DNA of 22,630 bases. It comes from CAYLSV01 sp964386435. Its GTDB lineage: Bacteria > Planctomycetota > Phycisphaerae > Tepidisphaerales > Tepidisphaeraceae. Both the position numbers and the translations under genes were made by a program. The notes below the pieces were generated by a model that saw nothing but the letters and a program-made list of their open reading frames with translations, was not told the DNA's origin and did no database searches. Positions 1-6,866 of the stretch are shown one piece after another. Each line of letters begins with the position of its first letter. Position 1 is the stretch's first letter. The stretch spans positions 1 to 22,630 of the forward strand of contig CAYLSV010000052.1 of assembly GCA_964386435.1 (NCBI GenBank). The letters are read 5' to 3'.

Positions 1-18
1 GAAGATTCTAAACCACTC

Positions 19-50
19 CGTCTCTTCGTCTCTCAGTCTCTTCGTCTCTT
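19..50. repeat. Octamer tandem array, four units
   Basis: Four consecutive 8-nt units read cgtctctt, cgtctctc, agtctctt, cgtctctt with no spacer. The array lies just beyond the TAG stop (55-57, minus strand) of the frameshifted HEAT-repeat gene, so on that gene's strand it is a purine-rich AAGAGACG array in the 3' flank. It is not coding in any convincing frame. Its function is unknown; it resembles in style the heptamer array before argC. Confidence 0.75.
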
Positions 51-54
51 CCCC

Positions 55-276
55 CTACGGCACCGGCACGGCGTCGAAAGCGAACGGCAGGATCACCGGC
101 CGGCGTTCGGTGGGCAGTTGCCACACCACGCGGTGCGGGGGTTGGCCGCCGGGCAGGAAGCTGAGGGTGGCGGTGGTGGTCACAACGCCGTCGCGGGTGA
201 TGTGGCGCTGGGTGGTCCGCCCGCCGCGCAGCGGGCGGCGAAGGGCTGCCATGCCGCCGAGGCCGCGGGTTGCCGC
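55..276 (-). pseudogene. Out-of-frame C-terminal segment of the HEAT-repeat protein
   Basis: This minus-strand segment encodes a plausible protein C-terminus (…GVVTTTATLSFLPGG…, ending FAFDAVPVP, stop TAG at 55-57). Almost every codon ends in G or C, as in the real genes here. It lies in a different frame from the upstream HEAT-repeat CDS, which instead runs to a stop at 180. Codon usage suggests the frame switches around 265-285, equivalent to one missing base. I read it as the true C-terminus of the same gene, separated by a real frameshift or an assembly error. It has no start codon of its own with any support. Confidence 0.65.
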
Positions 277-1286
277 ACGCGAACTTGCGCCTCCCACCGC
301 CCGCCCGGCGTCCGCCGGACCTCGACCACGTCCACCCGCACCACGCCGCCGGCCACCGGGAAGCTCGTGGCGAACCCGGCCGACTCCTCGGCCGCCACGT
401 CGATCGTGTGGAACCCGGCCAGCACGTCACACCGCGCTTCGCCCGCGAGCCGTTGGATCGTCTCGCCCAATCCGTCCGGGTGGGCCAGGTGCAGCCGCAG
501 CGTCCAGCCGGCCCCTTCCCGCTCGAACGCCCGCGCCGGCCGCATCGGCTCGATGAGGTCGTGCCCGGCCTCGTCCTCGGCCACCGCCAGATCGACCGCC
601 ATCGATCCCGCCGCCGGCCGCAGCTTCGCCTCGAAAAAGACGTTCAAATCGGCGTAAAAATCGACCTCCGCCGCCGCGCCGAAGCCGTCGCTGAAGTTCA
701 CGGTCCGGTCCCGCCGCACGCTGCCGAGCTCCAAAAGCGCCGCCCCCGCCACCTGACTCGGCCCCTGGCCGATCGCCTGCCGCGGGTTGGTGCTGATGAC
801 CCACCGGCCACGATCCAGCCGCAGGTAAAGCCCGCCCTCAGCCGTCAGCTCCCGCAGCACCTCCCACACCGGCCGCGCCTGCCAATCGGCCGTCACCGGC
901 TTCGCGTGGGCCAGCACGTCCTCCGGCTCGAGGGCCACGTCGGCCCCCAGCCGCCGCAGCTCGTCGACCACCTCGCCGGCCGGCAGATTCTCGGCGGTCA
1001 GTGTGATCCGCGTCACGCCCGCCTCGGCGTCGTCGCCGATGGCCGCCAACGCCGCCTCCAGCCGCTGGGCGATCTCGCCGCCGTCGCCCGCTTCGGTCAG
1101 CGCCCGATGAATCGCCGGCCGCGCCGACGGCCCAAGCTCCACGAGCGCCTGCTCCGCCTGCCGACGCGTCTTCCACGAATCGTCGCCCAGCTGCGCGATC
1201 AGCGCCTCCGGCGTCGCCCCCGACGCGGCCGCAGCCAATATCAACACGCCGGCCACCCCGGCCTTTCTGACAAAATCTGACAGCAC
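180..1286 (-). CDS. Secreted HEAT-repeat / secretin-N-like domain protein (frameshifted near its end)
   Basis: The product is probably an exported protein of unknown role. Start GTG at 1286 is chosen because GGGAGG lies five bases upstream and because it places a signal peptide first (basic FVRK, then hydrophobic AGVAGVLILAAAASG, likely cleavage after ASG). A short HEAT-like helical repeat follows (about residues 26-70, LGDDSWKTRRQAEQALVELG). Next comes a segment like secretin/STN N-domains (ITLTAENLPAGEVVDELRRL … VWEVLRELTAEGGLYL … GRWVIST). The remainder, about 230 residues, is beta-rich and unrecognised. The last roughly 30 residues in this frame look wrong, because the coding signal moves to another frame near position 270 and continues to 55. 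Family precedent: HEAT plus STN-like architectures are common in exported planctomycete proteins. Exact function is not assignable. Confidence 0.72.
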   Translation of the reverse strand: MLSDFVRKAGVAGVLILAAAASGATPEALIAQLGDDSWKTRRQAEQALVELGPSARPAIHRALTEAGDGGEIAQRLEAALAAIGDDAEAGVTRITLTAENLPAGEVVDELRRLGADVALEPEDVLAHAKPVTADWQARPVWEVLRELTAEGGLYLRLDRGRWVISTNPRQAIGQGPSQVAGAALLELGSVRRDRTVNFSDGFGAAAEVDFYADLNVFFEAKLRPAAGSMAVDLAVAEDEAGHDLIEPMRPARAFEREGAGWTLRLHLAHPDGLGETIQRLAGEARCDVLAGFHTIDVAAEESAGFATSFPVAGGVVRVDVVEVRRTPGGRWEAQVRVRQPAASAAWQPFAARCAAGGPPSATSPATAL

Positions 1287-1361
1287 ATCAACCTCCCGGT
1301 TGGGCCCGCAACGGGCCGTTGAACGCGAAGCGCGGCGGGGCGGGTCGCCCCGATCTACCCC

Positions 1362-1391
1362 GTTATCGGCGAGCGGCCCGGCCGGCTGCAA
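1362..1391 (-). promoter_or_regulatory. Candidate sigma70-type promoter for the HEAT-repeat gene
   Basis: On the minus strand TTGCAG (1391-1386) and GATAAC (1367-1362) are separated by 18 bases and lie about 75 bases upstream of the chosen GTG. Three and four of six positions match the -35 and -10 consensus. This is a pattern match only. Confidence 0.3.
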
Positions 1392-1488
1392 TGATTTTCT
1401 TGCAATTTGGTCGGAGTCGAGCACATCCACCGCGCGTGTGGGCATCCAAGTGGTACAGCGCCCGTCGGAGCCATAGCACAACACGATA

Positions 1489-1788
1489 TTGACGCACGCC
1501 CTGTTGTTGCTGCTTATCACGCTGCCGTTCCAGCCGCTGCGGGTGGATCAAACGCAGCTGATGCTCTGGCCGCAAATGGTGGACGAGGCGTCGCGGGCGG
1601 TGCGGCTGTGGCACGAGTCGGACCCGCCCACACCCGGCGACGCGTTGCCGCACCACATGAGGGCGTCACTCCGGTGTCGGGCACGCCGATCTCGTACGTC
1701 TGAATTCGAACGCGGCTTCGTGCTGGCCATGTGGCCGATCGAGGGGGTGCTGCCAGGGCGGCAGGTTGAGGCGCGGATGCGGCAGTGA
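1489..1788 (+). CDS. Small hypothetical protein, possibly with two compensating frame errors
   Basis: The open frame of about 99 codons starts at TTG with no Shine-Dalgarno. It begins with a hydrophobic stretch (ALLLLLITLPF) that could be a signal peptide or membrane anchor, then a helical region (MVDEASRAVRLWHE). Codons are strongly GC-ending at both ends, which supports coding. In the middle (about 1659-1700) this frame has poor third positions, while the frame two bases later reads EGVTPVSGTPISYV with near-perfect GC3. The real protein may switch frames twice. No family is recognised. It lies upstream of transaldolase on the same strand. The start and the central third are uncertain. Confidence 0.4.
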   Translation: MTHALLLLLITLPFQPLRVDQTQLMLWPQMVDEASRAVRLWHESDPPTPGDALPHHMRASLRCRARRSRTSEFERGFVLAMWPIEGVLPGRQVEARMRQ

Positions 1789-1807
1789 CGCCGGCCGAAA
1801 TATCGCT

Positions 1808-1813
1808 TACCGT
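1808..1813 (+). promoter_or_regulatory. TACCGT -10-like element upstream of tal
   Basis: TACCGT lies 62 bases upstream of the transaldolase ATG. It is the same hexamer found 6-7 bases before the start codons of the ABC exporter, nfi and NUDIX genes. No good -35 is visible. If used, it would give tal a leader of about 55 bases that includes the AGAAAG sequence before the ATG. Confidence 0.35.
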
Positions 1814-1875
1814 GCGTCCCGAGCGGCCGGCCGACTTTCGCCCCGGCCGCCCCACCACCCGCAGAAAGATTCACC

Positions 1876-2925
1876 ATGGCCACAGGCACCCAATCCCTCA
1901 TCGACTCCGGCACGAAACTCTGGCTCGACAGCGTCGACCCGGAACTCACCGTCAAGAACCACGCCCAAGGCGTCACCGGGGCGACCAGCAACCCCATCAT
2001 CATCGCCGACCTCATCAACACCGGGCGGTTCGACGAGCACATGAAGGCGCTTTTCAAGGCCGAGTTCTCCGACCACGGCGTCTGCTGGGCGATGACGGAC
2101 TACCTCGTCAAGCAGGCCCAGGCCGTGTTCCGCGACGTCAGCGAGCGGACCAACTGCAACGACGGCTGGGTGAGCTTCGAGCTCGACCCGCTGCTGGAGG
2201 ACCCGGCCAACACGCTGAGCGTGGCCGAAAAGAGCCAGATGTACGTCGAACTCGGCAAGCACTGGGGCATCGGCCACGTCAACCGGATGATCAAGGTGCC
2301 CGCCACGCCCGGCGGCCTCGGGGCGTTGGAAGACCTCGCCGCCGCCGGCATCCCGCTGAACGTGACCCTCGTCTTCAGCGAGCGGCAGTACACCGAAGCC
2401 CGCGACGCCATCTGGCAGGGGGCCCAGAAGTGCGCCAACCTCGACCGCTTCAAGAGCGTCTACAGCATTTTCATCAGCCGCGTTGATGTCTACACCGCCA
2501 AGCAACTGCCCGACCTCTCCGACGAGGCCCAAGGCATGGTCGGCCTCGTCAACGCCAAGCAGCTCTGGCAGATGAACCAGGACTTCTGGCAGGACAAAGG
2601 CACCAAGCTCGAGCAGGAGATCATCTTCGCCAGCACCGGGAAGAAGCTCGATTGGCAGGACGAGGACTACTACCCCAAGCACCTCGCCGGCAGCGACATC
2701 CAGACCAACCCGCCCAAAACCAACGACGCCATCGCCAGCCTCGGCAAGAGCTACGACAAGACCGTCGCCGACCTCCCGCCCCAGCCGGTGCTGGACGAGA
2801 TCGCTGACAAGGTCGACGCCCAGAAGATGGAGGAGGCCCTGATGGAGGAAGGCCTTGGCAAGTTCGCCGACCCGTTCAAGAAGCTGGTCGAGACGGTCAA
2901 GGAGAAGCGGGGCAGCTTGCTCTGA
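1876..2925 (+). CDS. tal: Transaldolase
   Basis: This cytoplasmic pentose-phosphate enzyme transfers a dihydroxyacetone unit between sugar phosphates through a Schiff base. The 349-residue protein carries the family signatures: D18 in LWLDSV, N39 in GATSNPIII, E102 in VSFELD, the Schiff-base lysine K140 in MIKVPATPGG, T164 in NVTLVFSERQY, and S201 in SIFISRVDVY. These correspond to E. coli TalB D17, N35, E96, K132, T156 and S176. It is somewhat longer than TalB (317), with a long C-terminal region (EEALMEEGLGKFADPFKKLV) shared by the longer transaldolase classes. ATG 1876 is preceded by AGAAAG, a modest ribosome site. The gene appears monocistronic and ends before a strong hairpin region facing the convergent ABC exporter. 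Confidence 0.95.
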   Translation: MATGTQSLIDSGTKLWLDSVDPELTVKNHAQGVTGATSNPIIIADLINTGRFDEHMKALFKAEFSDHGVCWAMTDYLVKQAQAVFRDVSERTNCNDGWVSFELDPLLEDPANTLSVAEKSQMYVELGKHWGIGHVNRMIKVPATPGGLGALEDLAAAGIPLNVTLVFSERQYTEARDAIWQGAQKCANLDRFKSVYSIFISRVDVYTAKQLPDLSDEAQGMVGLVNAKQLWQMNQDFWQDKGTKLEQEIIFASTGKKLDWQDEDYYPKHLAGSDIQTNPPKTNDAIASLGKSYDKTVADLPPQPVLDEIADKVDAQKMEEALMEEGLGKFADPFKKLVETVKEKRGSLL

Positions 2926-2950
2926 GGCCGTTTCTTGCCCGCGTTGAGGC

Positions 2951-2967
2951 CTCGAGCTTGGCTCGAG
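2951..2967. terminator. Short hairpin after tal
   Basis: CTCGAGC-ttg-GCTCGAG forms a perfect 7-bp stem with a 3-base loop, 25 bases after the tal stop. There is no T-run, so termination is a guess from position between convergent genes. Confidence 0.4.
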
Positions 2968-2985
2968 CATCTTGACGTCCCGATC

Positions 2986-3088
2986 GAGAAGCCGCGGGAT
3001 GAGCGGAGCGAGTCCCCGGATCTGGCGTACCCTGCGACACATGGGGCGGCCGATCCGGAGATTTGCGCCGCTCATCCCGCGGCTTCTC
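2986..3088. repeat. Very long imperfect inverted repeat between convergent genes
   Basis: Perfect 21-base arms at 2986-3006 and 3068-3088 enclose further complementarity. Positions 3008-3014 pair with 3060-3066 if two G·U pairs are allowed. Positions 3016-3022 (CCGGATC) pair with 3052-3058 (GATCCGG). Only two mismatches interrupt 37 stacked positions; the terminal loop is 29 bases. The two wobble pairs are G·U on the + strand and would be C·A mismatches on the minus strand, so the structure fits a + strand RNA (the tal transcript) better. It could be a terminator or mRNA stabiliser, a REP-like element, or a structured RNA. No target-site duplication is seen at its ends. Confidence 0.7.
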
Positions 3089-3145
3089 CTCGGAAGCGCG
3101 AAGAGTAAGTTGCGGTGGAATGAGAACGCGGCAGGCTGCCCTCGA

Positions 3146-5236
3146 CTATGCGTGCGCCTCGGTCTGGAGCAAAACCATTCGTTGATACGCCCCCGATTTT
3201 GCCAGCAGCTCGTCGTGCGTGCCCTGCTCGGCGATGCCGCCGTGGTCGATGACGACGATGCGGTCGGCGTGGCGGATCGTGCTCAGGCGGTGGGCGATCA
3301 CGAAGCTGGTGCGGGCGGTCATCAACTGCGTCAGGCTCTGCTGGATCAGGCGCTCCGACTCCGTATCGAGGTTGCTGGTGGCCTCGTCGAGGATCAAAAT
3401 CTTAGGGTCGGCGAGGATTGCGCGGGCGATGGTCAGGCGTTGCCGCTGGCCGCCGCTGAGCTTGACGCCGCGCTCGCCGATGTGGGTGTCGTAGCCGCGG
3501 GGCAGGTCGGCGATGAAGCCGTGGGCGTTGGCCTTCTGGGCGGCGGCGGCGATGTCGCCGCGGCTGGCGTTGCGGCGGCCGTAGGCGATGTTCTCGCCCA
3601 CCGTGCCGTCGAACAGGAACGTGTCCTGCTCCACGATCGCCAGCAAATTTCGGTAGCTCTCGACATGGATGTCGCGGAGGTCGACGCCGTCGAGCAGCAC
3701 CCGGCCGCCGGTGGGGTCGTAGAAGCGGGCGATCAGGTTGCACAAGGTCGTTTTGCCCGCCCCGCTGGGGCCGACGAAGGCGATGGTCTCGCCGGGGGCG
3801 ACATCGAGATCGACGTTCGAGAGCACCTCTTTGCCCGCCCCGTCGCGGTCGGCAGCGTAGCTGAAGCTCAGGTCTTCCAGCGTCACCCGCCCGGCGACGT
3901 CGTCGCGGTTGAGCACAATCGTCGGGTTCGTGTCGGCGAATTCCGGCGTCTCGTCGAGCAAATCGAGCGTCCGGTCCATGCCCGCCAGCGACCCCTGGAA
4001 CGCCGTGGCACTGTTGGCCAATGTGGCGATCGGGCCCAGCAGCGCGGCGAGGAAGGTCAGGAACGTGACGAGTTGTCCGACGGTGAGCTGCGCGTCGAGC
4101 ACCAACCGGCCGCCGAAGTACAACAGCGCCGCCGACGCCAGCGGCACCAGCAGCGCCCACATCGTCTCGATTGAGCGCATCCACCACCAATTGTGCAGCT
4201 CCTGCCTTGCCATGAAGTGGGAGTCGGCGGTGTAGCTGCTCGTCTCGCTCCGGCGGCGGCCAAAGGCGCGGACGACCCGCATGCCGCCGAACGTCTCGGT
4301 CGCTCGGCCGTCGATGCCTTGCCGCGTTTTGCGGATGTCCCGCCAGTGCGGGCGGATGCGGGTGGTCCACAAGCGGTTGCTGTACCACACCATGGGCAGC
4401 AAAAACGCCGCCCCGAGCAACAGCCGCCAATCGATCCAGACGAGCACCGACACGCTGGCCAGCAGCTGCACGACGGCCAGCCACGGGTTGTACACCATGC
4501 TGAACACCAGGTCGCCCACGCCGTTGGCGTCGTCGCGGAGCAGGCTCGCCACGCCGCCGGACTTGATGGCGAACACGCGGTGCAGCGGCAGCTTGACCGA
4601 CCGCTCGTAAGCAAGCCGCCGCACGTGGACGCGGATGCGGGTCGCCGCCTTCGTGGCCGTCCACCGGGCGGCGATTGACAACGATGCGGCGATCAGCGCG
4701 CTGATGACCAGGCCGACGCAGATCACCGTCAGCAGCGTCCGCTTGTCCATCTCGACCAGAAACGGGGCGACGCTGGCGAGCGCTTCCGGCAGCGGCTTGT
4801 CACCGATCACGCTGTCGATGATCGGCAGTGGGGCTGCCAGCGGGCCGAGGTTCAGCAACGTGGCAATACTCGCCAAACCCAAGGCGAGCCCCAGCCGCAC
4901 CCGCTGGCCCTCGGCGAACCGCCAGAACGCCTTCACCAGCTGCGGCATCGGCCGGGTGCGGAAGGTCGTTTTGACCTCCCCCATCTCCACCACGCCCGGC
5001 TGCTCGACGGCGGNNNNNNNNNNGGCCTCGAGCCGACCGACCTCGACGCGGATGGTCTGCTCGACGGCGGGCTTGGCCTCCTCCGGCTCCTTGCCCTTGT
5101 CCTTCGCCCGCTGGGCGTTGAGCTTCAGATATTCGCCGTAGCGGCTGCGGCTGGCGGTGACGCGGCGACCGCCGCGGATCAACTCCGCGTCGTCGGGCAC
5201 GGGTGCGATGGTGGGGTCGGCGGGGCCGGTGGACAT
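3146..5236 (-). CDS. MsbA-like ABC exporter (fused membrane and ATPase domains)
   Basis: This inner-membrane ATP-driven exporter half-molecule is expected to act as a homodimer; lipid, lipid A or drug are possible substrates. From ATG 5236 it has about 696 residues. A long charged cytoplasmic N-terminus (1-110) contains the N-gap. The membrane domain (about 112-415) has several hydrophobic helices. The nucleotide-binding domain has Walker A GPSGAGKT (489-496), Q-loop Q537, signature LSGGQ (593-597), Walker B ILILDE (613-618) and H649 in IAHRLST. All ATPase residues are intact. ATG 5236 is preferred over an upstream TTG at 5281 because TACCGT lies seven bases before it. The gene converges with tal. 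Its substrate cannot be told from sequence. Confidence 0.9.
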   Translation of the reverse strand: MSTGPADPTIAPVPDDAELIRGGRRVTASRSRYGEYLKLNAQRAKDKGKEPEEAKPAVEQTIRVEVGRLEAXXXXAVEQPGVVEMGEVKTTFRTRPMPQLVKAFWRFAEGQRVRLGLALGLASIATLLNLGPLAAPLPIIDSVIGDKPLPEALASVAPFLVEMDKRTLLTVICVGLVISALIAASLSIAARWTATKAATRIRVHVRRLAYERSVKLPLHRVFAIKSGGVASLLRDDANGVGDLVFSMVYNPWLAVVQLLASVSVLVWIDWRLLLGAAFLLPMVWYSNRLWTTRIRPHWRDIRKTRQGIDGRATETFGGMRVVRAFGRRRSETSSYTADSHFMARQELHNWWWMRSIETMWALLVPLASAALLYFGGRLVLDAQLTVGQLVTFLTFLAALLGPIATLANSATAFQGSLAGMDRTLDLLDETPEFADTNPTIVLNRDDVAGRVTLEDLSFSYAADRDGAGKEVLSNVDLDVAPGETIAFVGPSGAGKTTLCNLIARFYDPTGGRVLLDGVDLRDIHVESYRNLLAIVEQDTFLFDGTVGENIAYGRRNASRGDIAAAAQKANAHGFIADLPRGYDTHIGERGVKLSGGQRQRLTIARAILADPKILILDEATSNLDTESERLIQQSLTQLMTARTSFVIAHRLSTIRHADRIVVIDHGGIAEQGTHDELLAKSGAYQRMVLLQTEAHA
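5014..5023. other. Ten-N assembly gap inside the ABC exporter gene
   Basis: Ten Ns interrupt codons 72-75. The left flank ctgctcgacggcgg (5000-5013) and right flank ggcctc (5024-5029) recur at 5057-5070 and 5075-5080, where they are joined by gctt. A collapsed or unresolved local repeat probably caused the gap. Confidence 0.95.
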
Positions 5237-5243
5237 TCGGCAG

Positions 5244-5249
5244 ACGGTA
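5244..5249 (-). promoter_or_regulatory. TACCGT -10-like element before the ABC exporter
   Basis: On the minus strand TACCGT is followed by seven bases and then ATG 5236, so a transcript starting at normal distance would begin at or next to the start codon. No Shine-Dalgarno is present. No TTGACA-like -35 is visible at 16-18 bases upstream. Confidence 0.45.
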
Positions 5250-5292
5250 GGCAGATGCCGTGCCGTTCCCCGTTTCAACAATCAGCAACCGC

Positions 5293-6117
5293 TTACTGAT
5301 GCCGGTCGAACGCGTCCCAGATCGCGTCCTGCAGCGGGTCAATGTCCGGGTTGGGCGGCCAACGCGGCTCAGGGCTGGCCTCCAGCGGCTCCTCGAAAAC
5401 GTCGCGCGGCACCCAATGCGCCCCGCCGTGGCCGTACAAGACGTTCACGCCGTCCTCATGGCGGCTGTTGAGCCGGCCGGGCGAGTTCATCAAATCGGCG
5501 ATTATCGCCCGGTTGCGGAAGCTGTTCATCTTCGGCACGACAAACTGCCCGAACGTGCCGGGCTGGGCGAAGTCGTCGGGCAGCTCATGGTCTGGCCGAC
5601 CGGCGAAGCCGCTGTAGGTGTTGAAGTCCGCATTGTCCCGGCCCGCCTGGAACGACAACGGCTCGTTACCCACGCTGCTCACCCGCTGCGCCGGGCCCGG
5701 CGGCCAGGGGTTGGCGAGGTGGTCGAACTGGAACTGCGCGTTCGTTTCGCTGGGGCAGAAGAAGACGCTGCCATTCGGCATGTGGCCCGCAGGGTAGAGC
5801 TTGCCAAACAGCACGTACTCCCGCGCGGTGCGGCTGTAGACCATGCTGTTGAACTGCTTGGCCCGCCGGTAGCCGATGGGCACGCGGTCGTCGTTCTCGT
5901 GGGCGTAGAGCATGAACGACCGGTGCACCTCCCGCTGGTTAGAGAGGCAGACCGTCCGCTTGGCCGTCTCGCGGGCCTTGCCGAGGATCGGGATCAGCGT
6001 GGCGATCAGCAGCGCGATGATGCCGATGACGACAAGGAGCTCGACAAGCGTCAAGCCGATCCGGCGGCGAGATGGGTGGTGAGGTGCGACCAACCGACTC
6101 ATGCTGGCCGCCATCAT
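5293..6117 (-). CDS. Prepilin-type N-terminal cleavage/methylation protein with H-X9-DG-like C-terminus
   Basis: The protein has about 274 residues. The N-terminus shows a type IV pilin / pseudopilin leader: basic PSRRRIG, then LTLVELLVVIGIIALLIATL, with cleavage expected after G21 and the characteristic glutamate at +5 (E26). The C-terminal region contains RHEDGVNVLYGHGGAHWV, a variant of the H-X9-DG motif of planctomycete DUF1559-type proteins. The +1 residue is Leu rather than the usual Phe. The middle has paired cysteines (CLSNQ and FFCPSE). It is likely inserted in the inner membrane and displayed outside after processing. Start M at 6117 or 6102 cannot be separated; no Shine-Dalgarno is visible. 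Role in a pseudopilus or surface structure is not known; such genes occur in many copies in planctomycetes. Confidence 0.85.
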   Translation of the reverse strand: MMAASMSRLVAPHHPSRRRIGLTLVELLVVIGIIALLIATLIPILGKARETAKRTVCLSNQREVHRSFMLYAHENDDRVPIGYRRAKQFNSMVYSRTAREYVLFGKLYPAGHMPNGSVFFCPSETNAQFQFDHLANPWPPGPAQRVSSVGNEPLSFQAGRDNADFNTYSGFAGRPDHELPDDFAQPGTFGQFVVPKMNSFRNRAIIADLMNSPGRLNSRHEDGVNVLYGHGGAHWVPRDVFEEPLEASPEPRWPPNPDIDPLQDAIWDAFDRHQ

Positions 6118-6225
6118 AGCGGCTAAATCACTTGGGCCAACGGGTAACCTCAAGTCCGGCAACGCGTTCGCAGGTTGTCGATAGCAACAGTCGACCCGAT
6201 GAACCCGCCGATGGACGTGGTTTTC

Positions 6226-6305
6226 GTGAAGTGGCCGCGGGCCCCGCCCCACGTTTTCGTCCGAACGCGTCGGGAAGCGCGGGGCAGGCCCAGCGGCTAC
6301 TTCAC
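6226..6305. repeat. Imperfect GC-rich inverted repeat
   Basis: The left arm beginning GTGAAGTGGCCGC (6226) pairs with the right arm ending GCGGCTACTTCAC (6305). Inside these, GGGCC and GCCCC blocks pair, with a mismatch and small bulges. It lies 23 bases beyond the stop of the general-stress-like gene on the minus strand, so it may be its terminator or a dispersed REP-like element. No T-run follows on either strand. Confidence 0.55.
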
Positions 6306-6328
6306 CCATGGAAGCTTGCAGGATCAGG

Positions 6329-6844
6329 TCACACGCTGCCGACCTTTTCGTTGCCGCCGGGTTGGGCCGGCTCGCCGGTGATTGCCGCCTTGGCCATGCC
6401 CCAGAGGTGGATCATGGTGCTGTCTGGGGCATCCCAATACTCGGCGGCGTCGATGTCGACGCGGAGGATCGCCACCTCCGGCGAGGTCGGGCCGTCGGGG
6501 AACCACGACTTGAGCGTCGGGTCCCACAGCCGCTCGGCCAGGGCGTTGTCGGTGGTGACGCGGGCGTGGCCGCTGACGCTGACGTAGCGGTCGCCGCTGG
6601 GGTCGCTGAAGGCGCAGTTCAGGTCGCGGTCGTCGGTGATCTCGCTGACCTTGGCGTCGGACTTCTTCGTGAAGAAGTACAACGTGCCGGCGGCGATGTC
6701 GCTCTTGTGGGCCTTGTTCCACATCGGGCGGCTGCGGAAGGTGCCGTCGTCGTTGGTGGTCATCATGCAGACGTCAATGCCGTCGATGAGCTCGGCCAGC
6801 TTCTGCATCTTGTCGGTGCGGTCGGTTTCGGACATGCCGGGCAT
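6329..6844 (-). CDS. General stress protein 26-like, pyridoxamine-phosphate-oxidase-fold protein
   Basis: This 171-residue soluble protein matches the flavin-binding split-barrel family typified by general stress protein 26: MQKLAELIDGIDVCMMTT, RSRPMWNKA, GTLYFFTKKSDAKVSEI, DRDLNCAFSDPSGDRYVSVSG, and LWDPTLKSWFPDGPTSPEVAILRVDIDAAEYWD. Members bind FMN or FAD; their physiological reaction is usually unknown and many are stress-induced. It begins 22 bases after the nfi stop on the same strand, so the two are probably co-transcribed. ATG 6844 (MPGMSETD) and ATG 6835 (MSETD) are both possible; neither has a ribosome site. Confidence 0.88.
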   Translation of the reverse strand: MPGMSETDRTDKMQKLAELIDGIDVCMMTTNDDGTFRSRPMWNKAHKSDIAAGTLYFFTKKSDAKVSEITDDRDLNCAFSDPSGDRYVSVSGHARVTTDNALAERLWDPTLKSWFPDGPTSPEVAILRVDIDAAEYWDAPDSTMIHLWGMAKAAITGEPAQPGGNEKVGSV

Positions 6845-6866
6845 GTTGCAAACCCGCGGCCACGGG

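Noticed and set aside
1695..1715. TTCGAA sequence resembling a tRNA T-loop
   Set aside because: No T-stem pairing, acceptor stem or anticodon arm could be built on either strand; the sequence lies inside a probable small ORF.
1807..3075. A 422-codon open frame on the minus strand over tal
   Set aside because: It is antisense to transaldolase, whose catalytic residues are all present.
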